NCBI GenBank assembly: GCA_910585905.1
Contig: CAJUID010000031.1
Location: 1 to 36,765, forward strand
DNA length: 36,765 bases
From: an uncultured Lachnospiraceae bacterium
GTDB lineage: Bacteria > Bacillota > Clostridia > Lachnospirales > Lachnospiraceae
Direction: 5' to 3'
Shown here: positions 15,783 to 24,117 of the stretch, one piece after another
How positions within the stretch are numbered: the first letter of the stretch is position 1
Layout of the letters: the number at the start of each line of letters is the position of its first letter
Made by a program: the position numbers and the translations under genes
Notes under the pieces: model-generated
The model's database searches: none
Told to the model about the DNA's origin: nothing
The model's input: only the letters and a program-made list of their open reading frames with translations

Positions 15783-16748
15783 TTAATAAATTCCAAGCAA
15801 AATCAGTACCTTAAACACCTTATTGTCATTGTTTCTCTGGCGGTATAAGCATCCACTCCGCACCAGGCTCGCTCTTTTAAGGAAAGAATGTCTTGCAGCG
15901 ACAAGTTTTTCTGCTAGCTGTAAATTCTGTACTGCCCTGCTTTCAAACTGAAACTTCCTCAAATTTTCCTTTGACAAATCCCCAAAAACGCGCAAAAATT
16001 CTTCCGTCTGCCTGCTAATATCATGCCGCCTTCCCCGAAAACGCCCTATCCGTTCCCAAAACTCTGCAAACCGATTACTTTTTGTGCCCACCACATTACC
16101 ACCGTGCTGCCGATATAAAATATGCGGTGTCTCATCATAAATCACTTCCCCAAAACAGCTTGCCACAAGATAAAGCCACCTATCATGCATCGACGTGAAC
16201 CCTGGAAGCTCTGGGATCACGAGTTCTCTCAGTGATGGATTAATCACCATAGTACATCCCGTAACTACATTTTCAATTAACGCATTTCCAAAAGAAGGCT
16301 GGACAGGTGGCCTTTTAATACCACCCGGAAGCTCCTGCAAATTTGCATCGGTAAGCCTAGGGCGGCAGCAATACAGCCCCGGCATCCCACTTCCCTCCAG
16401 CCTCTCAAGTTCACATATTGCAACTCTTACCTTGTCAGGCATCCAATAATCATCCTGATCCGAAAATGCATAGTAATCCGCAGAATGATCCGCCTCTTTA
16501 AGCAATGTAAAAAAACTCTCGATCACCCCACAGTTCTCTCCCTGTATCCAGCATATCTTATCTGGATTGTTTTTATGATACTCCTCTAATATCTTCTGAG
16601 TCCCATCACGAGAACCATCATCACGGATCAAAACTGACAGTTCCGCAATCCCATGCTCCTCACAATCCTGTTTTAAAATAGAATCCAACTGTTCTCTTAA
16701 ATATACCGCCCCATTGTAAGTAGACATTAAAACCTGTATCTTTTTCAT
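15783..16748 (-). CDS. Family 2 glycosyltransferase (rhamnosyltransferase-like)
   Basis: 321 residues with a GT-A fold. N-terminal VLMSTYNGAVYLREQLDSIL binds the nucleotide sugar. DDGSRDGT and the metal-binding SDQDDYWMPDKV (about residue 95-107) are typical. GCTMVINPSL and MHDRWLYLVA, at about 165-200, match rhamnosyltransferases of cell-surface polysaccharide synthesis. No transmembrane helix is evident. AAAGGG precedes the ATG. It stands 81 nt after the ABC transporter ATPase gene and is unrelated to it by function. The sugar and acceptor cannot be assigned. Confidence 0.88.
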   Translation of the reverse strand: MKKIQVLMSTYNGAVYLREQLDSILKQDCEEHGIAELSVLIRDDGSRDGTQKILEEYHKNNPDKICWIQGENCGVIESFFTLLKEADHSADYYAFSDQDDYWMPDKVRVAICELERLEGSGMPGLYCCRPRLTDANLQELPGGIKRPPVQPSFGNALIENVVTGCTMVINPSLRELVIPELPGFTSMHDRWLYLVASCFGEVIYDETPHILYRQHGGNVVGTKSNRFAEFWERIGRFRGRRHDISRQTEEFLRVFGDLSKENLRKFQFESRAVQNLQLAEKLVAARHSFLKRASLVRSGCLYRQRNNDNKVFKVLILLGIY

Positions 16749-16829
16749 AATCCCTTTTCCAGCATGATCACCTTTCCATCACGCTTCCATAACTGCCATG
16801 CCACAACCCAGCAGCACCACCATAAGTAA

Positions 16830-17561
16830 TTACAAAACCTTTGCCAAAAATTCCTGCAGCCTCGGCGTCCTAGGATTGGCAAAAAGCTCTTTGGGATCAT
16901 TGTCCTCCTGAATCATCCCGTCATTTACAAACAAAACACGGCTTGCAACCTCTCTGGCAAATCCCATTTCGTGAGTAACAACTATCATTGTCATTCCCTC
17001 TGCTGCAAGCTCCCACATAAGTTCCAAAACCTCGCCAACCATCTCCGGGTCAAGCGCTGAAGTTGGCTCATCAAAAAGCATCACATCAGGATTCATTGCC
17101 AGGGCACGGACAATAGCAATCCTTTGCTTCTGACCGCCTGACAACTGTTCTGGATATGCCTCTGCCTTTTCCAAAAGCCCGATACGCGAAAGAAGCTCAT
17201 CCGCTTTGGCTGCTGCCTCCCCTTTTGTCATTTTTCCACATTTTATCGGTGCAAGCATAATATTTTCTCTTACCGTCATATTTGGAAAAAGATTAAACTG
17301 CTGAAATACCATCCCCATCTTTTCCCTTATTTTATTAACATCCACCGATTCATCTGTGATATTAACCCCTTCAAAGAAAACTTCACCGCTTGTTGGTTTT
17401 TCTAAAAGATTCAGCGAACGTAAAAACGTTGATTTTCCACAGCCGGAAGGACCGATTACTGCAATCACTTCGCCCTTTGACACCTTAATATTGAGTCCCT
17501 TTAATACTTTATGGTTTCCAAATGATTTATATAAATTCCTTACCTCAATTAATTCATCCAT
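16830..17561 (-). CDS. Polar amino acid ABC transporter ATP-binding protein (GlnQ-like)
   Basis: 243 residues, full length for the GlnQ/HisP class. Motifs: Walker A GPSGCGKST, Q-loop VFQQFNLFP, signature LSGGQKQR, Walker B VMLFDEP, and H-loop VTHEMGFA. It drives uptake through the membrane protein encoded 17 nt upstream. Substrate is probably a polar amino acid by family, but which one is unknown. Confidence 0.95.
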   Translation of the reverse strand: MDELIEVRNLYKSFGNHKVLKGLNIKVSKGEVIAVIGPSGCGKSTFLRSLNLLEKPTSGEVFFEGVNITDESVDVNKIREKMGMVFQQFNLFPNMTVRENIMLAPIKCGKMTKGEAAAKADELLSRIGLLEKAEAYPEQLSGGQKQRIAIVRALAMNPDVMLFDEPTSALDPEMVGEVLELMWELAAEGMTMIVVTHEMGFAREVASRVLFVNDGMIQEDNDPKELFANPRTPRLQEFLAKVL

Positions 17562-17578
17562 CTTGCAGCCTCCTCTCC

Positions 17579-19126
17579 TTATCTCTCATTCTTCCGCAAT
17601 TTCTTTTCCAGACAGTTGACACCCATAGACAGCAGCATCACAGTTACCAGATAGATCAGTGCCACAGCATACAGTGGCATATATGCTTCATATGTAATAC
17701 TTCTAATAATGTCGCCGCCTTTTGTCAGATCAATCAATCCAATATAGCCACTGATTGATGTTTCCTTTAATAATACTATAAATTCATTGCAAAGAGCCGG
17801 TAAAATATTTTTAATCGCCTGTGGTATGATAATGGACAGCATGGTCTGGTGATAGCTAAGACCAAGGCTGCGCCCTGCCTCAAACTGACCAATATTTACT
17901 GACATAATGCCAGAGCGGATTACTTCCGCTACGTAAGCAGCAGAATTTAAGCCAAATGCGACGACTGCAACTACTATTTTATTATGCACTGATGTCAAAA
18001 TAACATAGTAAATAATTAAAAGCTGAACAACAGCAGGTGTTCCACGCATCACCGTCAGATATATCCTGCACAACAGATTCAAAAACGGTACAGAACCATT
18101 CCTATCATAGCTTGTGCGAATCAACGCAATCAAAAGGCCAAATACAATACCAATAACCACTGCAAACAATGTTATCAAAAGAGTATTCCCAAAGCCCTTT
18201 AACAGATATTCGTACCTGTTGTCCTTTATAAAATTATCGTAAAAAGAATCACGAAATGACTGCTTCTTTCCAGAAAGCGCTAAATCTTTTACAATAATGA
18301 CCTGCTTAGAATTTGTATAAGAATCTGTAAAGTCTATACTTTTTAACCGATCCTCTGTTACCGTCATACCTGCAGCACCTACATCTGCCTTGCCAGACTC
18401 AACCGCTGTGATAATGGCATCAAATTCAATATTCTGAATCTCTAATTCCATGCCTAGTTTATCGCAGACTGCCTGCATCATGTCAATGTCTGCTCCCACA
18501 ATCGTTCCCTGATCAAAATATTCGTATGGCGGAAACTCTGCGTTAGTAGCCATAGAAAGTGTTCCATTTTCCCGATTAACCTCTTTTTTCTGATAAGGGT
18601 TCTTCCCCTTTACATCCTCTGGGCCTGTATAATAGTCAGCAATCTGCTGTAATGTGCCATCTTCTTTTAGCTCCTGCAGAGCCTTATTTATTTTCTCCTT
18701 AAGCTCCTTATTTGATTTATCAACACAAATCGCATAGTCCTCGTTCGCAAACTCTTCTTCAACAATCTTTAACTCTTTATTTTTTTCTACAAACGCTTCT
18801 GCGGTCAATATATCAATTATCACACAATCTATCTTGCCCACTTTCAACGCCTGCACTGCATCCGCTCCCTTATTAAAACGCTCCACAGAAGTACCGCTCT
18901 TATCGCCTTCGTAATCTTCTGCGTAGATTGCCCCTGTTGTCCCAATCTGGACACCAATCTTTTTACCTGGCAGATCGTTTACACAAGTTATCTCATTTTT
19001 CTTTGCTTCCTCTGCCTGCTTTTTTTCTGTTTCCCCCTTATAATAGCTGTATCCGGCAATCGCTGCTACCAGCAGGATCACTGTGCAGATATATACTATA
19101 AGCCGTTTTTTCTTTTTCTTATCCAT
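17579..19126 (-). CDS. Amino acid ABC transporter: permuted substrate-binding domain fused to permease
   Basis: 515 residues from ATG 19126 (GGAG at 7-8 nt; the reading from 19156 has no such site). An N-terminal anchor helix (9-29) precedes an extracytoplasmic part whose segments are in swapped order. First comes the lobe-2 module that normally follows the hinge (NDLPGKKIGVQIGTTG at 50-65, KVGKIDCVIID at 95-105) with the family's usual C-terminal helices (INKALQELKEDGTLQQIADYY, 146-166). After a linker (169-187) comes the usual N-terminal lobe 1 (TNAEFPPYEYFDQG at 194-207, GMTVTEDRLKSIDFT at 253-267, QVIIVK at 275-280). A HisM-type permease fills about 315-510, with EAGRSLGLSYHQTMLSIIIP as its ATPase-contact loop. 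One complete binding domain is thus present, circularly permuted. Confidence 0.88.
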   Translation of the reverse strand: MDKKKKKRLIVYICTVILLVAAIAGYSYYKGETEKKQAEEAKKNEITCVNDLPGKKIGVQIGTTGAIYAEDYEGDKSGTSVERFNKGADAVQALKVGKIDCVIIDILTAEAFVEKNKELKIVEEEFANEDYAICVDKSNKELKEKINKALQELKEDGTLQQIADYYTGPEDVKGKNPYQKKEVNRENGTLSMATNAEFPPYEYFDQGTIVGADIDMMQAVCDKLGMELEIQNIEFDAIITAVESGKADVGAAGMTVTEDRLKSIDFTDSYTNSKQVIIVKDLALSGKKQSFRDSFYDNFIKDNRYEYLLKGFGNTLLITLFAVVIGIVFGLLIALIRTSYDRNGSVPFLNLLCRIYLTVMRGTPAVVQLLIIYYVILTSVHNKIVVAVVAFGLNSAAYVAEVIRSGIMSVNIGQFEAGRSLGLSYHQTMLSIIIPQAIKNILPALCNEFIVLLKETSISGYIGLIDLTKGGDIIRSITYEAYMPLYAVALIYLVTVMLLSMGVNCLEKKLRKNER

Positions 19127-19191
19127 ATTCAATCTCCATTCTCTTTTAGGCTGCAAGCCTTGCTAAAACAACCTACCTGCCTTCAGTCAAT

Positions 19192-20721
19192 TTAATACGT
19201 TTCCCTCAACCGCTCCTCAAGCCTCTCAAAATCATTGCTGCCAAAAACCCCTATCTGCTGCGTCTGGCTAGCAGCACTTGCCAATATCGACACTTCTCCT
19301 CCCAACAGCCCCATCTTGCGCATAAATGGTCCCTGCCGCAAATGAATAAACTGAATCCTGCCATATGGAACCGTCTGCACTGTCTTTGCAAATACACCGC
19401 GGGAAATAATAAAATTGCTTTCACCATACAAAATCCCACTTGCACGGTATCTCATGTAGGAAATATAAAGATTCAGGCACCCAGCTGCCACTCCAACCAA
19501 TCCAGATATCAGAAGAACCGACCCTCCGATTCTTTCCTCCTCAAACAGAGGGTATGTAACTACACATAGCACTGTTGCAATCATTGCATTAAAAAACGCA
19601 TGCAATCTATATAATCCCATCAATCTTTTAGGCGGCCGCATAAGCCTATCTGTCTCCGGCAATTGGAATTCTGGAAGTAGCATTTGAAGCTTGCTCCCCA
19701 AGCCTTCATAAGAATCTGCCAGCAAAAGCTTCATCCCATCCGCTTCCTCCCCCTGGCCTCCAATATTAATCACCTTTACATATGCTTTTCTGCAAAGCCT
19801 GCTGATAAAGGTGTACTTTAATGTCACCGCATTAATCTTATCAACCGGCACAACATAGCTCTTCTTTTTAAACAGCCCATAACTAACATAGATTTTATCC
19901 TGGCAGCGTTTTGCCCGGAAATGAAAGTCCTGAAGACATCTCCTCAAAATGTCCACCACAATAGAACTAGCAGCAATAAACTGCAAAAACATTGCTGAGA
20001 TAATAGAAAGAACATCCTTTTTTTCCTGCCCCATGGAAACCCCTGCAGCTATAGTGGAACAGATTAACCCCACTGCCAGAAAACATTCTGACACAGAGAT
20101 TGTAACCAGGCCATTTATTAAAATCTCCTTGTCTGAATAAGTAATATCATACTCCCCCTGCAAAGCATCAAATTCTTCCTGGGCAGATGGCTCCTCCTCT
20201 TTCTTTTTCCCCACATCCTGTTCTTCCTCAAGCTCCCGCAGCATTGTAAGAATTAGCTGCTTTACATGCTCTGCATCCTTTTTCTTCAAGACAATTTCCA
20301 GATCAGTCTGATTCGCCGTTGAAAGACTGTTCGTGTCTAATTTTAATTTATATGTTCCTACAATCATCTCAAACAGATTCTGCTCCAAATTAATATTAGA
20401 GATATTTGCAATAGACATAGTATTGACACGTCGGTTTAATGTTACCTTCGCCGAAATAACTGTGCCATCCTTTATTGTAAGTGTAGTGTGATACCAACGG
20501 TTTACATACCATAGGCTAATCACAATAATCAACAGCAAAACCCCGCCCATTGCCAAAAGCCCCTGTATGATATTACCATTCCGAATTAATTCCATTCCTA
20601 ACTTAATAGAATCTTCACTTCCCAATAGAAGACATGCAAAAGCCACTAACATACGCCACATCTGTTCAAAAATATAAGTAAAATGATTTCTTAACCTGAC
20701 AATCTCCTGCTCCTCTTTCAT
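19192..20721 (-). CDS. PH-domain (bPH2, DUF304) membrane protein, YdbT-like
   Basis: 509 residues with three bPH2 modules alternating with pairs of transmembrane helices. Module one is near 70-150 (TLTIKDGTVISAKVTLNRRV). Module two is near 275-330 (KIYVSYGLFKKKSYVVPVDKI). Module three is near 440-500 (NFIISRGVFAKTVQTVPYGR, LLGGEVSI). This is the architecture of Bacillus YdbT, encoded beside YdbS; that pair has been tied to envelope stress and bacteriocin resistance. The spacer to the upstream YdbS-like gene is 15 nt, with AGGCGG before the ATG. Confidence 0.87.
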   Translation of the reverse strand: MKEEQEIVRLRNHFTYIFEQMWRMLVAFACLLLGSEDSIKLGMELIRNGNIIQGLLAMGGVLLLIIVISLWYVNRWYHTTLTIKDGTVISAKVTLNRRVNTMSIANISNINLEQNLFEMIVGTYKLKLDTNSLSTANQTDLEIVLKKKDAEHVKQLILTMLRELEEEQDVGKKKEEEPSAQEEFDALQGEYDITYSDKEILINGLVTISVSECFLAVGLICSTIAAGVSMGQEKKDVLSIISAMFLQFIAASSIVVDILRRCLQDFHFRAKRCQDKIYVSYGLFKKKSYVVPVDKINAVTLKYTFISRLCRKAYVKVINIGGQGEEADGMKLLLADSYEGLGSKLQMLLPEFQLPETDRLMRPPKRLMGLYRLHAFFNAMIATVLCVVTYPLFEEERIGGSVLLISGLVGVAAGCLNLYISYMRYRASGILYGESNFIISRGVFAKTVQTVPYGRIQFIHLRQGPFMRKMGLLGGEVSILASAASQTQQIGVFGSNDFERLEERLRETY

Positions 20722-20736
20722 TGCCGCCTCCTATTT

Positions 20737-21213
20737 TCAGCTTTCCTCCCTGCTTTCTATCGCATATTGATTGATCCTAGCCTTAAGTTTATCCACAATC
20801 TTCTCCGCTTCCTGCTCCTCAATAAAATGGATTACTACATCACCTCCGGCTGTTGTGACAATCACCTTGGAAAGACCAAAAATACGGTCAATCGGTCCGC
20901 TTTCTAGTGCAACCTTGTGAAGCCTTTCAATTGGCACAATATCACGGTGCTGGAACAAAAACCCCTTCTTCACATCAATATCTTCCTCCGAAAAGCGGTA
21001 GCGATACCGATTATACCTGAAAAATGGAGCGGCCACACATAACACCCAGATCACCGCATCCAAAAACCAGAGCAAGATGGCCGGAAAAGGAAGTTCTGTC
21101 CCCCGCAAAAAATACTGGATTACTCCAATCACAATTGTACTGATTAATGCAAAGATAATCTCATTAACCAGCATACAGCCCCTTGCATTGACATTTAACT
21201 TTTGATATTCCAT
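20737..21213 (-). CDS. PH-domain (bPH2) membrane protein, YdbS-like
   Basis: 158 residues from ATG 21213, preceded by GTGGAGAG; a longer reading begins with TTG at 21246 and lacks a site. Two hydrophobic helices (LVNEIIFALISTIVIGVIQYF and LWFLDAVIWVLCVAAPFF) are followed by a bPH2 domain (YRFSEEDIDVKKGFLFQHRDIVPIERLHKV, in two parts, then FGLSKVIVTTAGGDV). It forms an operon with the YdbT-like gene. The gene starts about 40 nt past a terminator-like hairpin. Confidence 0.87.
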   Translation of the reverse strand: MEYQKLNVNARGCMLVNEIIFALISTIVIGVIQYFLRGTELPFPAILLWFLDAVIWVLCVAAPFFRYNRYRYRFSEEDIDVKKGFLFQHRDIVPIERLHKVALESGPIDRIFGLSKVIVTTAGGDVVIHFIEEQEAEKIVDKLKARINQYAIESREES

Positions 21214-21253
21214 ATCACTCTCCACTAAAATGGCAGTATCTTCCAATACCGGA

Positions 21254-21290
21254 AAAGAGACAACTGCATATTTCTAGCAATTGCCTCTTT
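21254..21290 (-). terminator. Terminator-like hairpin between transketolase and ydbS-like genes
   Basis: A 14-bp stem (21254-21267 with 21277-21290). On the minus strand it is fully paired with two G-U wobbles, and four T follow. The plus strand shows two mismatches but a longer T-run. It could end the transketolase transcript or attenuate the ydbS transcript. Confidence 0.55.
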
Positions 21291-21348
21291 TTTTCATCCC
21301 GATATAGCATTACTAACAATGGCACTACTCTGGCCCACCCAAATTTGC

Positions 21349-21378
21349 ATGATAGCCGAAGCAGCAAAATATTGAAAA
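21349..21378 (-). promoter_or_regulatory. Tentative promoter for the ydbS/ydbT unit
   Basis: Minus strand: TTTTCA, 18 nt, TATCAT. It lies upstream of the hairpin at 21254-21290, which would place that hairpin in the leader. Confidence 0.3.
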
Positions 21379-21402
21379 CTTTATCCAAACGAAAACCTAA
21401 TT

Positions 21403-22344
21403 TTATGCCATAAATTCTTTTACCTTTGCATAGATGCCCTCAGAATCAAGGCCATACTTCTTAATCAGCTCTACAGCTGGGCCAGACTCACCAAAGGTAT
21501 CATTAACACCAATCTTGAGAACCTGAGTTGGAGCTTTAGCCGCCAGACAATCACAGACAGCACTTCCAAGGCCGCCGATAACAGAATGTTCCTCAACTGT
21601 GACAACTTTTCCAGTCTCCTTTGCTGCAGCTACAATTAAATCCTCATCCAGAGGCTTAATTGTATGAATATTAATAACCTTTGCATCAATTCCATCTGCT
21701 GCTAACTTCTCTGCTGCTGCAAGTGTCTCGCCAACCTCAAGGCCAGTTGCAACCAAAGTTACATCCTTACCCTCACGGAGTACAACACCCTTGCCAAGCT
21801 CAAACTTATATTCTGGGTTATCATTAATTACTGGCACTGCCAATCTTCCAAAACGGATATATACCGGTCCCTGATAATCAAGGGCTGCTTTTACTGCTGC
21901 CTTTGCTTCAATATCATCAGAAGGATTCATAACTACCATACCCGGAATCACACGCATTAATGCAAGGTCCTCACAGCACTGATGGGTTGCGCCATCCTCT
22001 CCAACGGAGATACCTGCATGAGTTGCGCCAATCTTAACATTTAACTTTGGATATCCAACAGAGTTGCGCACCTGCTCAAATGCACGTCCAGATGCAAACA
22101 TAGCAAAAGAGCTAACAAAAGGAATCTTACCTGTTGAGGCAAGGCCAGCTGCTATGCCAACCATGTTACACTCTGCAATACCACAATCAATATGCCTGTC
22201 TGGGAATGCCTTCTTAAAGACACCTGTCTTAGTCGCTGCTGCAAGGTCTGCATCCAGTACAACCAAATCAGGATAATCCTTTCCAAGCTCCGCTAATGCA
22301 TTACCATAACTTTCTCTAGTAGCGATTTTCTTAACGTCTGCCAT
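21403..22344 (-). CDS. Transketolase, C-terminal subunit
   Basis: 313 residues covering the pyrimidine-binding and C-terminal domains of transketolase: LVVLDADLAAATKTGVF, DCGIAECNMVGIAAGLA (catalytic Glu region), GATHAGISVGEDGATHQ, and VVTVEEHSVIGGLG in the C-terminal domain. It transfers two-carbon ketol units in the non-oxidative pentose phosphate pathway, as a complex with the N-terminal subunit encoded 18 nt upstream. Split transketolases are common in Clostridia and archaea. GGAGG lies 6 nt before the ATG. Confidence 0.95.
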   Translation of the reverse strand: MADVKKIATRESYGNALAELGKDYPDLVVLDADLAAATKTGVFKKAFPDRHIDCGIAECNMVGIAAGLASTGKIPFVSSFAMFASGRAFEQVRNSVGYPKLNVKIGATHAGISVGEDGATHQCCEDLALMRVIPGMVVMNPSDDIEAKAAVKAALDYQGPVYIRFGRLAVPVINDNPEYKFELGKGVVLREGKDVTLVATGLEVGETLAAAEKLAADGIDAKVINIHTIKPLDEDLIVAAAKETGKVVTVEEHSVIGGLGSAVCDCLAAKAPTQVLKIGVNDTFGESGPAVELIKKYGLDSEGIYAKVKEFMA

Positions 22345-22362
22345 TTTTTTCCTCCAATCTGC

Positions 22363-23193
22363 TTATTTCAAGCTATCCCCGATTTTCTCAAGATCTGCAA
22401 TTGCCTGTGCATACTGCTCATCATTTGGAGCAGTACCATGCCAGCTTGCCTGATTCTCCATGAAGGATACGCCCTTGCCCTTTGTACTCTTGGCAATAAT
22501 AGCAGTTGGCATGCCCTTTGTCTCTCTGGCTTTCTTAAATGCGCCTTCGATCTGTTCAAAATCATGTGCATCAATTTCGATTACATTAAAGTTGAATGCC
22601 TTGAATTTATCAGCAATTGGATATGGAGAACAAACGTCTTCGATATTTCCATCAATCTGTAAACCGTTATTATCTACAATAAATACAAGATTGTCTAGTT
22701 TACGGGCACCAGCAAACATTGCCGCCTCCCATACCTGGCCTTCCTGAATCTCACCATCACCAAACAGACAATATACTCTGTAAGAAGCATCATCCAGTTT
22801 TCCGGCAAGAGCCATTCCTACTGCTGCAGAACCGCCCTGTCCAAGAGAACCACTAGACATGTCCACACCAGGAATGTGCTTCATATCTGGATGTCCCTGA
22901 AGATATGACCCAACATGACGGAGCGTTTTCAAATCCTCAACTGGGAAGAAGCCTCTCTGCGCCAGTGTAGAATAAAATCCTGGAGCAATATGTCCTTTGG
23001 AAAGCACAAAACGGTCTCTGTCCTCTTTTTTAGGATCTTTTGGGTCAATATTCATCTCCTCAAAATAAAGATATGTCAAGATATCTGCTGCGGATAAAGA
23101 ACCACCCGGATGACCGGATTTTGCACTGTGAACGGCAGTCACAACGCCCTTACGTACTTCATTCGCAGTTTTCTTTAATGCTAAAGTATCCAT
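22363..23193 (-). CDS. Transketolase, N-terminal subunit (thiamine pyrophosphate-binding)
   Basis: 276 residues from ATG 23193, with GGAG at 6 nt; the ATG at 23205 overlaps that site. It carries the TPP-binding half: SGHPGGSLSAADIL, FVLSKGHIAPGFYS, MSSGSLGQGGSAAVGMA and the TPP motif CLFGDGEIQEGQVWEAA through NLVFIVDNNG. It must pair with the downstream C-terminal subunit for activity. The transaldolase gene lies 127 nt upstream and probably shares the transcript. Confidence 0.95.
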   Translation of the reverse strand: MDTLALKKTANEVRKGVVTAVHSAKSGHPGGSLSAADILTYLYFEEMNIDPKDPKKEDRDRFVLSKGHIAPGFYSTLAQRGFFPVEDLKTLRHVGSYLQGHPDMKHIPGVDMSSGSLGQGGSAAVGMALAGKLDDASYRVYCLFGDGEIQEGQVWEAAMFAGARKLDNLVFIVDNNGLQIDGNIEDVCSPYPIADKFKAFNFNVIEIDAHDFEQIEGAFKKARETKGMPTAIIAKSTKGKGVSFMENQASWHGTAPNDEQYAQAIADLEKIGDSLK

Positions 23194-23209
23194 AATTTTC
23201 TCCATTCCT

Positions 23210-23273
23210 GCGCTGCATTTCTAATCCGGTTATGCCGGAACTACAGGCATCTTCCAAGCTTGTGGCGCAGCGC
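23210..23273. repeat. Hairpins between transaldolase and transketolase genes
   Basis: GCGCTGC (23210-23216) pairs with GCAGCGC (23267-23273), enclosing a second hairpin TCCGG/CCGGA (23225-23239). No T-tail is seen. It may be an mRNA processing or stabilising structure within the operon. Confidence 0.4.
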
Positions 23274-23320
23274 TGACACAAACTTACCGAAATACTACTA
23301 TGTAACCTGTTGCCCTTATA

Positions 23321-23977
23321 TTACTCACCAAAAACAGCGATATAGTCTTTCTGGAACTTCTCAATACCCTGGTCTGTTAAAGGATGCTTTGTCATCTGCT
23401 CAATTACAGAATAAGGAACGGTTGCAATATCAGCGCCTGCCAATGCACAGTCTGTAACATGGATAGGGTTACGTACACTTGCTGCGATAATTTCAGTGTC
23501 AATGCCGTAGTTATTAAAGATTGCTGTGATTGTTTCGATCAAATCAATACCAGCTTGTGAAATATCATCCAAACGTCCCAGGAATGGAGATACATATGCA
23601 GCGCCTGCTTTTGCAGCAAGGAGTGCCTGGTTTGCAGTAAAGATCAATGTAACATTACACTTAATTCCCTCGCTGGAAAGAACCTTTGTAGCCTTTAATC
23701 CCTCAACTGTCATAGGAATCTTAACCACCATATTCTTGTGAAGCTTAGCAATCTCTCTTCCTTCTGCGATCATTCCCTCAGCATCCACAGTTGTTGCCTT
23801 TACTTCACCGCTAATCGGGCCATCAACAATTTCAGCGATCTCTTTCAGAACCTCTACCTGGCTCTTGCCACCCTCTTTTGCAATCAAGGATGGATTTGTT
23901 GTAACACCACAGATTACGCCCATTTCATTTGCCTTCTTGATGTCCTCAATTTTGGCTGTGTCAACAAAAAATTTCAT
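23321..23977 (-). CDS. tal: Transaldolase (small TalC/Fsa type)
   Basis: 218 residues, the short class I aldolase form. Seen: MKFFVDTAKIEDIKKA, GVTTNPSLIAKEG, VVKIPMT with the Schiff-base lysine (about residue 85), NVTLIFTANQALLAAKAG and VSPFLGRLDD. By genomic linkage to both transketolase subunits it most likely acts as transaldolase in the non-oxidative pentose phosphate pathway rather than as fructose-6-phosphate aldolase; the two cannot be separated safely from sequence alone. AGGAGG precedes the ATG, and a near-consensus promoter is at 24029-24057. Confidence 0.93.
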   Translation of the reverse strand: MKFFVDTAKIEDIKKANEMGVICGVTTNPSLIAKEGGKSQVEVLKEIAEIVDGPISGEVKATTVDAEGMIAEGREIAKLHKNMVVKIPMTVEGLKATKVLSSEGIKCNVTLIFTANQALLAAKAGAAYVSPFLGRLDDISQAGIDLIETITAIFNNYGIDTEIIAASVRNPIHVTDCALAGADIATVPYSVIEQMTKHPLTDQGIEKFQKDYIAVFGE

Positions 23978-24028
23978 ATTTACTTCCTCCTATAATAAAT
24001 TATTTTAAAATGCTCAAAACTCCTTTTA

Positions 24029-24057
24029 AGTATACAACTTTTTCTACCTTTGGTCAA
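24029..24057 (-). promoter_or_regulatory. Sigma-A promoter of the transaldolase/transketolase unit
   Basis: Minus strand: TTGACC, 17 nt, TATACT, about 50 nt before the transaldolase start. Confidence 0.75.
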
Positions 24058-24117
24058 CGATAAACACATTGTTCCGTAGGAAGAATTTAGACATTTGCAT
24101 AAGGCTGCCTGCCTTCT

